A DNA stretch of 64,000 nucleotides from an uncultured Brachyspira sp. (GTDB lineage Bacteria; Spirochaetota; Brachyspiria; Brachyspirales; Brachyspiraceae). Numbering within the stretch: the first letter of the stretch is position 1; every line of letters starts with the position of its first letter. Made by a program: the position numbers and the translations under genes. Shown here piece after piece: positions 25,845 through 35,294 of the stretch. The stretch spans positions 1-64,000 of the forward strand of contig NZ_CAJUPR010000008.1 in assembly GCF_910588665.1 (NCBI RefSeq). The letters run 5' to 3'. The notes below the pieces were generated by a model, which was not told where the DNA came from, made no database searches, and worked only from the letters and a program-made list of their open reading frames with translations.

Positions 25845-28800
25845 TTATTTAAATATATTGTATTTAGGTATTCCCGGAAGTATATAATCAAATAAAGTAT
25901 AATTAGCCTTATATACAGTATTCATATCGCCTGACTTTATAATATTTATTGGAACTCTGTAATTTTTTATAAATCTGTATGAGTTTATTATTCCATTATC
26001 AAAATTATTATACAAATATTTCATAACGGTATAATAATCTCCTGAATCATTATAAGTATAAGTGAATAAAAGCTTTGTTTCATTTCTTGATTTTAAATAT
26101 GCATTTATATCTGTATTTCTTGCAGGAGATAAAAATATATCTGCACTTTCATAAGGTTTATTTCTATTTGTATCTATTCCTATATAATGTATTAGAGGAA
26201 TATTACCCTCAGGATTATTAAATGATTTAACTGCCTCTCTCTCTAAAGAAGTATAGAAATTAGTTTCGGAATTTAATTTTACAGAAGGTTTTCCAAGCTC
26301 TAAAATATATGAAGGAGAATATTGAAATTCCCTTATTTTTACAACATCATTATTTTTAAAAGCTTCCAAATATGCAAACGGAACTGTAAATAAATTAGCA
26401 GCAGAACCTGTTATATATATTCTTTCAGCTCTTTTTGCATCTTTAATAATATCGGAAGATAGCATTGCATTTTGAACAGACTTTAAAGAATTTCTTCTGT
26501 CTCTGGCTTTTGAGGCATTTGTAAAATCATTCATATATGAATTAAGTTTATTCATATCCGACAATACAGATTTTTTTACTTGTCTGTCTCCCACAACATA
26601 ACTGTATGCGGTATATTTATTATTTTCATAAGAATAGAATATAAACATAGTATTTGTGCTTTCATTAGAAAATATATTATAAGCATCTTTTATATTATCA
26701 GCAAAATCGCTTTCTGGAACTCTTATTTTATTTAATAATCCGTATATATAGGCGGAATTTGTACTGTAAAGAGAGTAGAATCTGTCGGCAAAATCAGAGA
26801 TAGTTCCTGCTTCAAATATGTATTGATTTCCGTAAATATAATTCATAGCTGTAAATATATCATTTTCATTAGTTGCATTGGAATCTTTTATAGTATTTGC
26901 AATAGTCAGTATTTCATTGGTATTATGCATTCTGCTTAAAAAATTAGTTACCGCATCAATTGAAGTTTCAGCATATATTAAATCGTAAATGACGGCTATC
27001 TCAAGTATTTTCTGCTTATTATCTCCGTATGCTCTGTTTCCTATATAATTTAAATATCCTACAGATTCTTTAGGATTATTTTTAGACTTTAAGAATCTTG
27101 ACAATGTTCTGGGTGTAAAATATTCATCTATTAAATCATAATTATTATTAGTATATAAATACATAAAATGCAATGCTCTGTTGGCTCCTTTTACGGCTCC
27201 TTCTTCTCCCATTCTTCTGTAAATAGGGAGCATTGATTTTATAAATCTGTATGCATTGGAATCGCTTATATTGGTATATGAGCCTGCAAAGAATTTATAG
27301 CCTTCTTCAGAAAATAAGTATGCCGTATTGGTATCTTTTGCATTGTATCTGTCTTCAATAATTCTTGCATAATTAATAATTTTTTCATCATCGCTTTGAG
27401 AGTATGCAATAAGATTAGACATCATAGACATAGTCGGAGTTTCTTTATCTAAATAAGAATTATACAGCCTAATTTTAAAATCATAAGCGGCATTAGACAG
27501 ATAAGATATATCATAATCCGGCTTTCCGTATATGGTAAACATATTATTATCACAGCCTTTCATACTATCTTCAAGAGAATTGGAAATTAATTTTCTGAAA
27601 TAATTAGTATAAAACATAATTCTGGAATCTCTGCCTTCATTACCCACAACTAAAGCTATATTATTTATATTTCTTAAAACTCTTATATTATTTGTAAATG
27701 TTTCTTTATCAGAATAAACTATATAGAGATTTTTATTCATAATATTTGATATATCTGAAGCCGATGCTCCTGTTATATCTGCAACTAAAGGAACATAAGA
27801 ATTAGTTGCTATATCTTTTAATTCTATAAATCTGAAGTTACCTCTTTTTATTCTGTTGGTATAATTTGTTTCTTTAGTAGAATTGTACGCTATATTTGTA
27901 TATAGATTATTATTATTATTATTATTATTATTATACTCTTTTGAAGCATCATCTGTATAATTATAGCTGTAAGCATTATCGGCTGAATTGGTATTGCTGG
28001 ATATTGCAATACTGCTGTTTATATTTCTTGAAGTTTTGAAAAAAGATATTAATCTGCTGTCTATATAGGCGGTTTTCGGAGGAAGCATATATTCAGTAGA
28101 ATCATAAAGCTCCCTTACAAAAATATTTTTATTGCTTATTATGATAGGTCTGAATCCTATATGAGTAACATAATTTTTTGTTTTGGGCATTTCATTGCTT
28201 TGCGTATAAAAATATGTTTTTCCGTTTTCTCTTACGAATCTGTATCCTAAATAAGTATCCCATATTAATGTTTCATCTTTGCGCATAGCTCTATCAATAT
28301 CTTCAGGTTTTACATCGCATATAACAATAGACTCTATCGGAGTATTTGAGAATATTTTTACAGCCTCTTTTTCATATTCTGCAATTTCTTTCAGCATAGC
28401 AGTTTCAGTTCTGCTGTCATAAGAAGATTCAACCAAATATGAATATCTCTGATATACATAAAGAGCTTTTTCATAAAGTTTATAATACTCTCTAAGATAA
28501 TAATTATTTTCTCCCAAAGTATAAAGCCTTCTGTCTAGAAATTTTCTTCTCATATCAATGGCATCAAACATAGCCAGTATATTTATGCTTGCATCTGGAT
28601 AGCTGCCTTCAAGAAACTCTATAACCTTATATTTTGCCTGTTTTAATATAAAATTATTATCTTCAACAAATGTTATCATAAAAACGCTTTCTCTTATTCT
28701 TTTAAGTATTTTAAATACATATTGTATAGGATAATCCAAGCTGTCATTATACTGAGATTTATATTTGGAACTGAAATCTATCAATGTTGTAAGTATTGCA

Positions 28801-31800
28801 ATTTCCTCAACTGCAAATGCCGATGCCTGAGCTTTTGAAAATGCAGACATATATTCTCTTGCCGCTTCCTCTATATATCCGGCCAATTCATACGCCTTAG
28901 CTAAATTATATCTTATAATAATTTCCGTTTTTAAATCTACAGGAAAATTAGAATTAGATGAGAGAATATACTTATATCTGTCAATAGCATCTTTAAGCAT
29001 AGATAATCTTTTAACATTGATATCATGCTCTGTCATATATTCTGAATCATCATATAATTTTTTTCTGTAATTAATATTGTTGTCTGCGGTAAGCTTAAAT
29101 GCCATTATATAGTTAAAAGCGGCTATATGCGAATATAATAATAATCTGTCCTTTGCACTTACTGCATTATTGGTGGATAATATATGAAGCGTTTTTGATG
29201 TGTTGAATAACTCTATAAAAAACTCCCTCTTCATAGAAGTTAAATCATTCTCCGATAAATGCCTTAAATATAGAGATGATAAGCTTAAATAATTTTTAGC
29301 GTCATTGTTTGCATTCTGATATTGAAGGCTAGGATTTTTATCAAGAGTTTCTTTATCTAAAGTTTTTTGATACTCCGCTATCGAAGCTTTAAAAGACATT
29401 ATTGAGTTATACTGATCTCCCTGTTTATAATAAAGATATCCTTCATTATTGTAATATGTTGAAAGCATTAAAGGCTTAATAGATTTTTTAGGTTTATCCT
29501 GAATAATATAGTCATGATATGAAGATAAAGCTTCTCTTGACTGAGAATATCTTCCCGTTTTCTCATATAATTCCTGATATATTGAATAAAGCATCTGCTG
29601 CTTATCAACATTAAGAGGCTCTCCGGGTATATATCCCCCTAATGAAGCAAGTCCCAAATTTATTATATTGATGTTAGCGCCGTATAAAGTTATACTCAGA
29701 TAATTAGGAGTATAAGCTGAAGAATCCAAACTGTCAATTTTAGATTTTACGCTGTCGCAGTATAATAAAGCATTATTATAATCTTCCAATTTCAAATAGC
29801 ATGCGGCAAGCAGAAGTTCATTGAGTTCGTTTTTATCAGAATCATTTTCCGTAAGCTTATCTCTTTCAAGCAGGGATTCCACAGCCTTTTTATAATCCTT
29901 CTGCTCTATGGCTGCAATTGAAGTATAGCCTACTATTTTATATACAGATTCTTTATCCCCTAATTTCTCAAACAGAGAACGGGCTAAATCATATTCTCTA
30001 TATGCTCCTTTTATATCATTGTTCATCCATAATGAATAGCCGTAAAAGAAATGATACCAAGCTTTGCTTTTATCGCTTCCTACTATATTAATTAATTTTT
30101 CTGCTTCTTTGTATTCATAGGCTGCATCGGTATATCTTCCGTTTATTAAATAAGAATTTGCAAGCATTATAGATACTATATTAGGCTTTGTTTTTATCTT
30201 GCTTTTAGCCATTATTAAAGCATCTATTATTTCAGAATCTAAATTTGCAGTTTGAAATGAAAGCAGATTATATCCTATATATTTATCGTTTGTAGAAAAA
30301 TTATTTTTATATGCAGGAACTAATTCTATTACGCTTTTATAAGTCTTATCATTTTGAAGCACCTGCATTTTTAAAGCCTGCGCAAATGTAAGCATTTCGG
30401 CTTTCTTTATATAATAATTTTCTTCATCGGGATATAAAAATATAGCAAAATCTATATATGAAACAGCCTTATCCACTATAGTATTAAAAGATTTATTAAG
30501 ATACAAATAAAAGCCGTCTTCTCTTTTTTTATCGCTTATAACATAACGCTCTTTGCTATACTGCTTTGAAAGAGCCGCCGAATAATATCTGTTTGCCAAA
30601 TAGTAATATGCATTAGCCAATTCGGCATGCGCTTCATGAGAAGAATATCTGCTTGACAAAATATTTCTTTCTCTTTCAAGTATAGTTTCTTCAAGAGATT
30701 CTATTGTACTGTATGCTCTAAGACCGCTTTCTATTACTTTTACAGATGAGGATGCATCATTAGGATTATATTTTAAAGATTCATTATAGTTGTCATAGGC
30801 AGATGCATATTTACCTTCATTATATGCCTTATCTGCAATAGATTTATAATAATCTGCCAATATATTTTTAGATTCCATAGCTTCATAAGTAGATTCAAAA
30901 TTTTTTCCGCCTGAGGCTAAAGCTTCTTTAAACAAAGCATAAGCTCCGTCATCTCTCTGCGCTTTGAAAATCTGAGCATTTGCATAATAGCCTAATGCAA
31001 GCATTATATTATTTTTAGATTCGGTATAAGGCTTAAATAAATCCTCCGCAGCTGCATAATTTCTTGAAAGTATAAGTCCCTCTAAATATATAAGTCTGGA
31101 AGCTGCAGATAAGGGAGAATAAGGATGGGAATTGTCTATTACCGTACTATATGAAATATTTGAATCTCTGATAAAATCTTTAGCTATTTCTAATCTGTCT
31201 GAAAATAATAAATCCTTTCTCTTATATGGAATATTATAAATATCTTTATCCTGAGGATATTTATAATCATTATATTCAGCCGAACGGGAATACAGCTTTG
31301 CTATAATCATATATAAATCTTTATCAATATTAAGATTTATAATATTATTAAGAATACTGAATGTTTCTTTATTTTTTTTATCCGCTTTATATTTTTCATA
31401 AGCAGATATGTATCCTGACCATGCAGTAAAATTAATTGCTTCCGAATTATTATTAGTTAAAAAATATTCATTTGTATAAAAATCTGCATCAAGAAAATTA
31501 TCATCATTTATTTTTGAAGCTAAAAAACCTGTAAATGTATTGGAATATTCTGAAATCAGTATATTTTTAGCATTATTATATTCACTTATATTTTTATTTG
31601 TATAAGATGATATCATTATATTAAAATACGCTTTTGCAACATTATTTTTATCTTCCTCAAAAGGAAAATATTCTGAAAATCTATCTATAACATCAATTTT
31701 TCTATTGTATGGAAGCTGTGCAAAATTATTATACATACTCTGAGAATTATTATCTTTTATAAAATACTCTTTTGTAGAGCCCATAGTTACTATACTTGTA

Positions 31801-32780
31801 TTATTTTCACTTACAATATAAGCACCTACCAAAGCGGAAGGATATGCCACATTAAAAGTTGTTAATTGCGTATTATCAGATAATATATAATACTTATGAG
31901 TTACTAAAGAATATGATGCTAGGCGTCTTTTATCATTGTATGTTAAATTTCCATCTCTGTCGGTATCTTTTTCTATTTCAAAAAAAATAATAGTATCATC
32001 ATTATAAAAAGACGGATTGAATTTAAATGTTTTTGTATCTGTAAGTATAGTTAAATTAGTCTGAGAATTAGTATCTGGATTTAAATCCAATACAGCTAAT
32101 TGAGAATATATCTCTCCTGTCTTTGAAGTGATAAATGCTATTTTTCTATCATCAAAAGAAAATGCGGGAGATGAGGCTTCAATATCGGATAATTTTTTAA
32201 TATCTTTTCCATTCGGACGCATAGCAAAAAGCTTTTTAATATTTGCATCTCTATCCGAAACAAAAGCTATCATATTTCCTTTATGCGATATTACAGGATC
32301 AATATCATAGCCTTTATAATCGGTAAGTCTTATAATATTTTGCTCCAAATTTTCTAAATTATTTTCTGAAGTTCTTATGCCTGCCATATTAATTAATTTG
32401 TATAAATAAATATCTCCGAAAGCATCGTCTCTGGTAGACGAGAATACTAAATATTTTGATTTATCATCAACGGAAACTGAAGCATCTATACTAGGACTTC
32501 TTGTCAATCTGTAAGTTTCTAATGTATATGAATCTACTGCAAAAATATCCGTATTTCCTGCATTTTCTCTTGAATAATATATCCAAGTTCCGTCCCTATC
32601 TATAACGGCATCTAATGCAGGATTTAATTCTCCAGATGTGAGGGAGTATCTCTTATATTCTCTTAAGAATGGTCTGCTGCTGAATGCAGAATCTGAATTT
32701 TTCTGACTTGAAGCACATGCAAATAAAACAAAAGAAAGTAAAATTAATATTTTAAATTTTATATAATACTTAAATTTCAT
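25845..32780 (-). CDS. Giant lipoprotein: TolB-like propeller, TPR-like helices, degenerate CHAT-like C-terminus
   Basis: 2311 residues. The N-terminus (ILILLSFVLFACASS) is a lipoprotein signal with Cys22. Residues about 45-300 hold TolB/PD40-type propeller blades (DGTWIYYSRENAGNTDIFAVD, KYLVFSSTRDDAFGDIYLY, GNMIAFVSDRDANIKKLFAM). From about 370 to beyond 1300 many TPR-like helix pairs follow (KAYNEGKYASAYDNYNESLKYNP, split: KAYNEGKYASAYDNY and NESLKYNP). A long region with further helices ends in a domain (about 1960-2311) that resembles a CHAT caspase-like fold: RIYITGSAANLFTVPFAYLE at 2120, then EFQYSPSYIL and IPLIHYIGID around 2195. The catalytic His and Cys positions are not kept. No clear ribosome site; a TATAAT lies 12 bases before the ATG, so the leader may be very short. 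Confidence 0.75.
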   Translation of the reverse strand: MKFKYYIKFKILILLSFVLFACASSQKNSDSAFSSRPFLREYKRYSLTSGELNPALDAVIDRDGTWIYYSRENAGNTDIFAVDSYTLETYRLTRSPSIDASVSVDDKSKYLVFSSTRDDAFGDIYLYKLINMAGIRTSENNLENLEQNIIRLTDYKGYDIDPVISHKGNMIAFVSDRDANIKKLFAMRPNGKDIKKLSDIEASSPAFSFDDRKIAFITSKTGEIYSQLAVLDLNPDTNSQTNLTILTDTKTFKFNPSFYNDDTIIFFEIEKDTDRDGNLTYNDKRRLASYSLVTHKYYILSDNTQLTTFNVAYPSALVGAYIVSENNTSIVTMGSTKEYFIKDNNSQSMYNNFAQLPYNRKIDVIDRFSEYFPFEEDKNNVAKAYFNIMISSYTNKNISEYNNAKNILISEYSNTFTGFLASKINDDNFLDADFYTNEYFLTNNNSEAINFTAWSGYISAYEKYKADKKNKETFSILNNIINLNIDKDLYMIIAKLYSRSAEYNDYKYPQDKDIYNIPYKRKDLLFSDRLEIAKDFIRDSNISYSTVIDNSHPYSPLSAASRLIYLEGLILSRNYAAAEDLFKPYTESKNNIMLALGYYANAQIFKAQRDDGAYALFKEALASGGKNFESTYEAMESKNILADYYKSIADKAYNEGKYASAYDNYNESLKYNPNDASSSVKVIESGLRAYSTIESLEETILERERNILSSRYSSHEAHAELANAYYYLANRYYSAALSKQYSKERYVISDKKREDGFYLYLNKSFNTIVDKAVSYIDFAIFLYPDEENYYIKKAEMLTFAQALKMQVLQNDKTYKSVIELVPAYKNNFSTNDKYIGYNLLSFQTANLDSEIIDALIMAKSKIKTKPNIVSIMLANSYLINGRYTDAAYEYKEAEKLINIVGSDKSKAWYHFFYGYSLWMNNDIKGAYREYDLARSLFEKLGDKESVYKIVGYTSIAAIEQKDYKKAVESLLERDKLTENDSDKNELNELLLAACYLKLEDYNNALLYCDSVKSKIDSLDSSAYTPNYLSITLYGANINIINLGLASLGGYIPGEPLNVDKQQMLYSIYQELYEKTGRYSQSREALSSYHDYIIQDKPKKSIKPLMLSTYYNNEGYLYYKQGDQYNSIMSFKASIAEYQKTLDKETLDKNPSLQYQNANNDAKNYLSLSSLYLRHLSENDLTSMKREFFIELFNTSKTLHILSTNNAVSAKDRLLLYSHIAAFNYIMAFKLTADNNINYRKKLYDDSEYMTEHDINVKRLSMLKDAIDRYKYILSSNSNFPVDLKTEIIIRYNLAKAYELAGYIEEAAREYMSAFSKAQASAFAVEEIAILTTLIDFSSKYKSQYNDSLDYPIQYVFKILKRIRESVFMITFVEDNNFILKQAKYKVIEFLEGSYPDASINILAMFDAIDMRRKFLDRRLYTLGENNYYLREYYKLYEKALYVYQRYSYLVESSYDSRTETAMLKEIAEYEKEAVKIFSNTPIESIVICDVKPEDIDRAMRKDETLIWDTYLGYRFVRENGKTYFYTQSNEMPKTKNYVTHIGFRPIIISNKNIFVRELYDSTEYMLPPKTAYIDSRLISFFKTSRNINSSIAISSNTNSADNAYSYNYTDDASKEYNNNNNNNNNLYTNIAYNSTKETNYTNRIKRGNFRFIELKDIATNSYVPLVADITGASASDISNIMNKNLYIVYSDKETFTNNIRVLRNINNIALVVGNEGRDSRIMFYTNYFRKLISNSLEDSMKGCDNNMFTIYGKPDYDISYLSNAAYDFKIRLYNSYLDKETPTMSMMSNLIAYSQSDDEKIINYARIIEDRYNAKDTNTAYLFSEEGYKFFAGSYTNISDSNAYRFIKSMLPIYRRMGEEGAVKGANRALHFMYLYTNNNYDLIDEYFTPRTLSRFLKSKNNPKESVGYLNYIGNRAYGDNKQKILEIAVIYDLIYAETSIDAVTNFLSRMHNTNEILTIANTIKDSNATNENDIFTAMNYIYGNQYIFEAGTISDFADRFYSLYSTNSAYIYGLLNKIRVPESDFADNIKDAYNIFSNESTNTMFIFYSYENNKYTAYSYVVGDRQVKKSVLSDMNKLNSYMNDFTNASKARDRRNSLKSVQNAMLSSDIIKDAKRAERIYITGSAANLFTVPFAYLEAFKNNDVVKIREFQYSPSYILELGKPSVKLNSETNFYTSLEREAVKSFNNPEGNIPLIHYIGIDTNRNKPYESADIFLSPARNTDINAYLKSRNETKLLFTYTYNDSGDYYTVMKYLYNNFDNGIINSYRFIKNYRVPINIIKSGDMNTVYKANYTLFDYILPGIPKYNIFK
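27904..27933. repeat. ATT triplet microsatellite coding poly-Asn
   Basis: About ten ATT units on the plus strand encode a run of nine Asn in the giant lipoprotein. Slippage by whole triplets would keep frame. Confidence 0.8.
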
Positions 32781-32880
32781 AGCAAATTTCTGATTATAGT
32801 CAAATATAATTCAACATTAAAAAAATAAAACACATATAAAAGCATTATACAAAATATATAATAAAAATCAATATAAAATA

Positions 32881-33213
32881 TCAGAATGAAGCCGCCGCAT
32901 CATCAACATTATCATAAACTTCAAACAGATCTTCCAATTCAACAGTTTTCAGTATTTTTTTAATAATATCAGGAACCTGCGCCAATACCAGTCTTCCATT
33001 TTTATCTTTAATTTTTCTCATTATGGAAATAAATACTCTTATTCCGCTTGAACTTAAATATTCAATGCCTGACAATTCCAATATTAAATTAACAGAGCCT
33101 GATTCAACCAATTGTTCTAATTCAGACTCTATAGATACCGAAAGATTAACATCTAATTTTCCTGCCAAACTTACAACTTTTACTTTTCCTTTATCTTGTA
33201 TATTTAAATTCAT
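32881..33213 (-). CDS. STAS-domain anti-sigma factor antagonist
   Basis: 110 residues, a single STAS domain of the SpoIIAA/RsbV type. Beta strand VKVVSLAGKLDVN leads to LILELSGIEYLSSSGIRVF, where the Ser in the S-S-G-x-R segment is the usual phosphorylation site controlling binding to an anti-sigma kinase. The C-terminal helix follows VELEDLFEVYDN. A good AAGGAGA ribosome site precedes the ATG. No partner kinase or sigma factor lies in this window, so the pathway cannot be named; in spirochaetes such proteins work in partner-switching stress or motility circuits. Confidence 0.9.
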   Translation of the reverse strand: MNLNIQDKGKVKVVSLAGKLDVNLSVSIESELEQLVESGSVNLILELSGIEYLSSSGIRVFISIMRKIKDKNGRLVLAQVPDIIKKILKTVELEDLFEVYDNVDDAAASF

Positions 33214-33282
33214 AGATTTCTCCTTAAATTACAGCTATTTTTTAAGTATAACAAATAAAAAATATTAGTCAATAAGGCATAT

Positions 33283-33801
33283 TTAAGATAAAATGCCTAT
33301 CAAAGCTTTTTTATCCCAATTTATATCAATATATTTAGGAGAAGGAAAAGTATCCCATTTTATATTTTTTTTAGCAGACCAATTTTCTTTACTTTGAAAA
33401 ATACCGTTAAGCTCCATCCATTTATTAAGTTTCGTATAGTATGATGATTTATATGCATAAGTATAGTAAAGCTTATTATTTTCAACTATATACCCTTCTG
33501 TAAATGTTGCCTTTATAGAAGGATAACCTGAAAAAACCAGCATAAACTTATTTAAATAATCTGAATTGACATATACAGCCATATTATTATATCTTGCTTT
33601 TAAAAATGTCAGTTTTTTTACGCCGTTTATAATAATTTCTCCGTCATCTTTAAATATATAATGCTTATCAGTTTCTTTAACTTCTCTGTTTCTGACTAAT
33701 CTTATCCAAGCATTATCATAAGATATAACGCTTTTATTATTAATAGAAAATAAAATAATAATAACTAATAATATAACCGTTATAATAAAAATATACTGCA
33801 T
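33283..33801 (-). CDS. Membrane-anchored small protein, paralogue of the next upstream gene
   Basis: 172 residues with an N-terminal transmembrane segment (2-19) and an exported alpha/beta domain. Its C-terminal half shares a pattern with the gene at 33811: EGY, then YY-KL-KW-E-N, then W-AKKN-KWDTFPSPKYIDINW. The gene begins nine bases after that gene's stop with no ribosome site of its own, so coupling is likely. I do not recognise the family. The shared Trp-rich tail suggests a conserved fold. Confidence 0.6.
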   Translation of the reverse strand: MQYIFIITVILLVIIILFSINNKSVISYDNAWIRLVRNREVKETDKHYIFKDDGEIIINGVKKLTFLKARYNNMAVYVNSDYLNKFMLVFSGYPSIKATFTEGYIVENNKLYYTYAYKSSYYTKLNKWMELNGIFQSKENWSAKKNIKWDTFPSPKYIDINWDKKALIGILS

Positions 33802-33810
33802 TTATTTAAG

Positions 33811-34332
33811 TTAATATAATTCTCCCGCATATTCGCCTTCAGCCCAGTTAACATCCTCTGGCTGAGGTACAGGATAAGCTCCCCAATTTGCATTAGAATT
33901 GGCAATCCATCTGTCATTAATATATACGGAATTATTTTTTTTCCAAGAATCCAATTTTTTCTGATAACTATTTATATATTTAGAATACCTTATTATTTTT
34001 ACGCCTTCTATAGAATAGCCCTCAACTAAATTAATTCCTAAAGCAGGGGCATTATCATAAAACATAGATATAGGAGACTGATGCATATAATAGGCATGAG
34101 TATCGGATCTTGCTCCTAAAAATTTATACATCTTTACAAGAAAAAGAGGAGACTTACCCGATACTAATTCTAAATCTCCTCCTGGTCTGCCCTCATACAA
34201 TGCGCCTTTCATATCTATAGTTTTTTTAAATATAAAATTAGCCCAATTTTGAGAATAAGTGCTGTCTTTTGTAATATTTTGAGCATTCAATAAATTAACT
34301 GATAAAACAAATAAAAAAATTATTTTCTTCAT
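33811..34332 (-). CDS. Exported small protein with Trp-rich C-terminus
   Basis: 173 residues with a cleavable signal peptide (MKKIIFLFVLSVNLLNAQN; cleavage near residue 17) and a mature domain of about 155 residues. The tail (WIANSNANWGAYPVPQPEDVNW) shares Trp, Asn and Pro spacing with the downstream paralogue at 33283. The ribosome site TTAGGAGA is good. Likely periplasmic or surface. No family recognised and no catalytic motif visible. Confidence 0.65.
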   Translation of the reverse strand: MKKIIFLFVLSVNLLNAQNITKDSTYSQNWANFIFKKTIDMKGALYEGRPGGDLELVSGKSPLFLVKMYKFLGARSDTHAYYMHQSPISMFYDNAPALGINLVEGYSIEGVKIIRYSKYINSYQKKLDSWKKNNSVYINDRWIANSNANWGAYPVPQPEDVNWAEGEYAGELY

Positions 34333-34448
34333 AATTTTTTCTCCTAATCTTTATATTATTAAAATTGAATTAAAAATATATAAATTTATTCTTTAATTAT
34401 CGACATGATATTTTTATTTATCTACAATAAATAAGATTTAATTTAAAT

Positions 34449-35036
34449 TTATTCTAAAAAAACTCTTTGCATAATTATATCGGATAGGTACTGTGCTAAA
34501 TCTTCCACAGATATAAAACAGTCATTTTTAATCCAATCTGTAATAACTGATACAAAAGCTCCTGAATAAAAACTGCTCATAACTCTGATAACATATTCTC
34601 TGTCAGGTCTTATGGTTTTAAAATCCTTTATGCCTTCTATAATATAAAATCTGAGATACTCTCTTAAAATATCAGTAACGCTTCCGTCTTTATTATTCTC
34701 AAATATAATCTTTAAATATTTTCTGTTAAGATAAAAATACTGAAGTATTTTATTCATAATATCAACATGAGAGTTTTTTAATTTATTTTCTATTTTATAT
34801 CTATTTAAATCTTCTAAAAATTTAGCTTTATATTCATCTAATTTAGACTTTAATAGCTCATATTTATCATTATAGTATGTATAAAAGGTACTTCTATGCA
34901 TATTGGCTTTTTCGCATATATCTATTACTCTGATATCTTCAAAAGATTTTTCTTCAAGCAAAAGTCCAAGTGAATCTTCCAGTAATTTTTTTGTTTTCTT
35001 AACTCTAGCATTATTTTTATTTGAATTATTTTTCAT
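34449..35036 (-). CDS. TetR/AcrR-family transcriptional regulator
   Basis: 195 residues. The N-terminal DNA-binding part (15-65) reads KKTKKLLEDSLGLLLEEKSFEDIRVIDICEKANMHRSTFYTYY, split: KLLEDSLGLLLEEKSFEDI and DICEKANMHRSTFYTYYND, a standard TetR three-helix HTH; the C-terminal part is a helical ligand/dimer domain (TetR_C-like). It is intact with an AAGGT ribosome site and is transcribed divergently from the RND pump remnant at 35295, the usual place for a pump repressor. Its original target was therefore probably that pump; with the pump broken, its present role is unclear. Confidence 0.9.
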   Translation of the reverse strand: MKNNSNKNNARVKKTKKLLEDSLGLLLEEKSFEDIRVIDICEKANMHRSTFYTYYNDKYELLKSKLDEYKAKFLEDLNRYKIENKLKNSHVDIMNKILQYFYLNRKYLKIIFENNKDGSVTDILREYLRFYIIEGIKDFKTIRPDREYVIRVMSSFYSGAFVSVITDWIKNDCFISVEDLAQYLSDIIMQRVFLE

Positions 35037-35294
35037 AGTGCAATACCTTACTTAACTAATAATATGCTTTTATAAATTATATTATATTAAAATGTAAACT
35101 ATATTTATATAATAATAAAAATATAATTATATAAAAATAATATTTATTTATGCAGCTTAATACTAATTAACAAATATAATTTAATCTTTGTAAAACTATA
35201 TTATATATTTAATTCATATTTTTTTATTTAAACTATAAATTAATAATAAAATATACTACACTGTAATTATATAATATTGAGGTATCTTACAATA

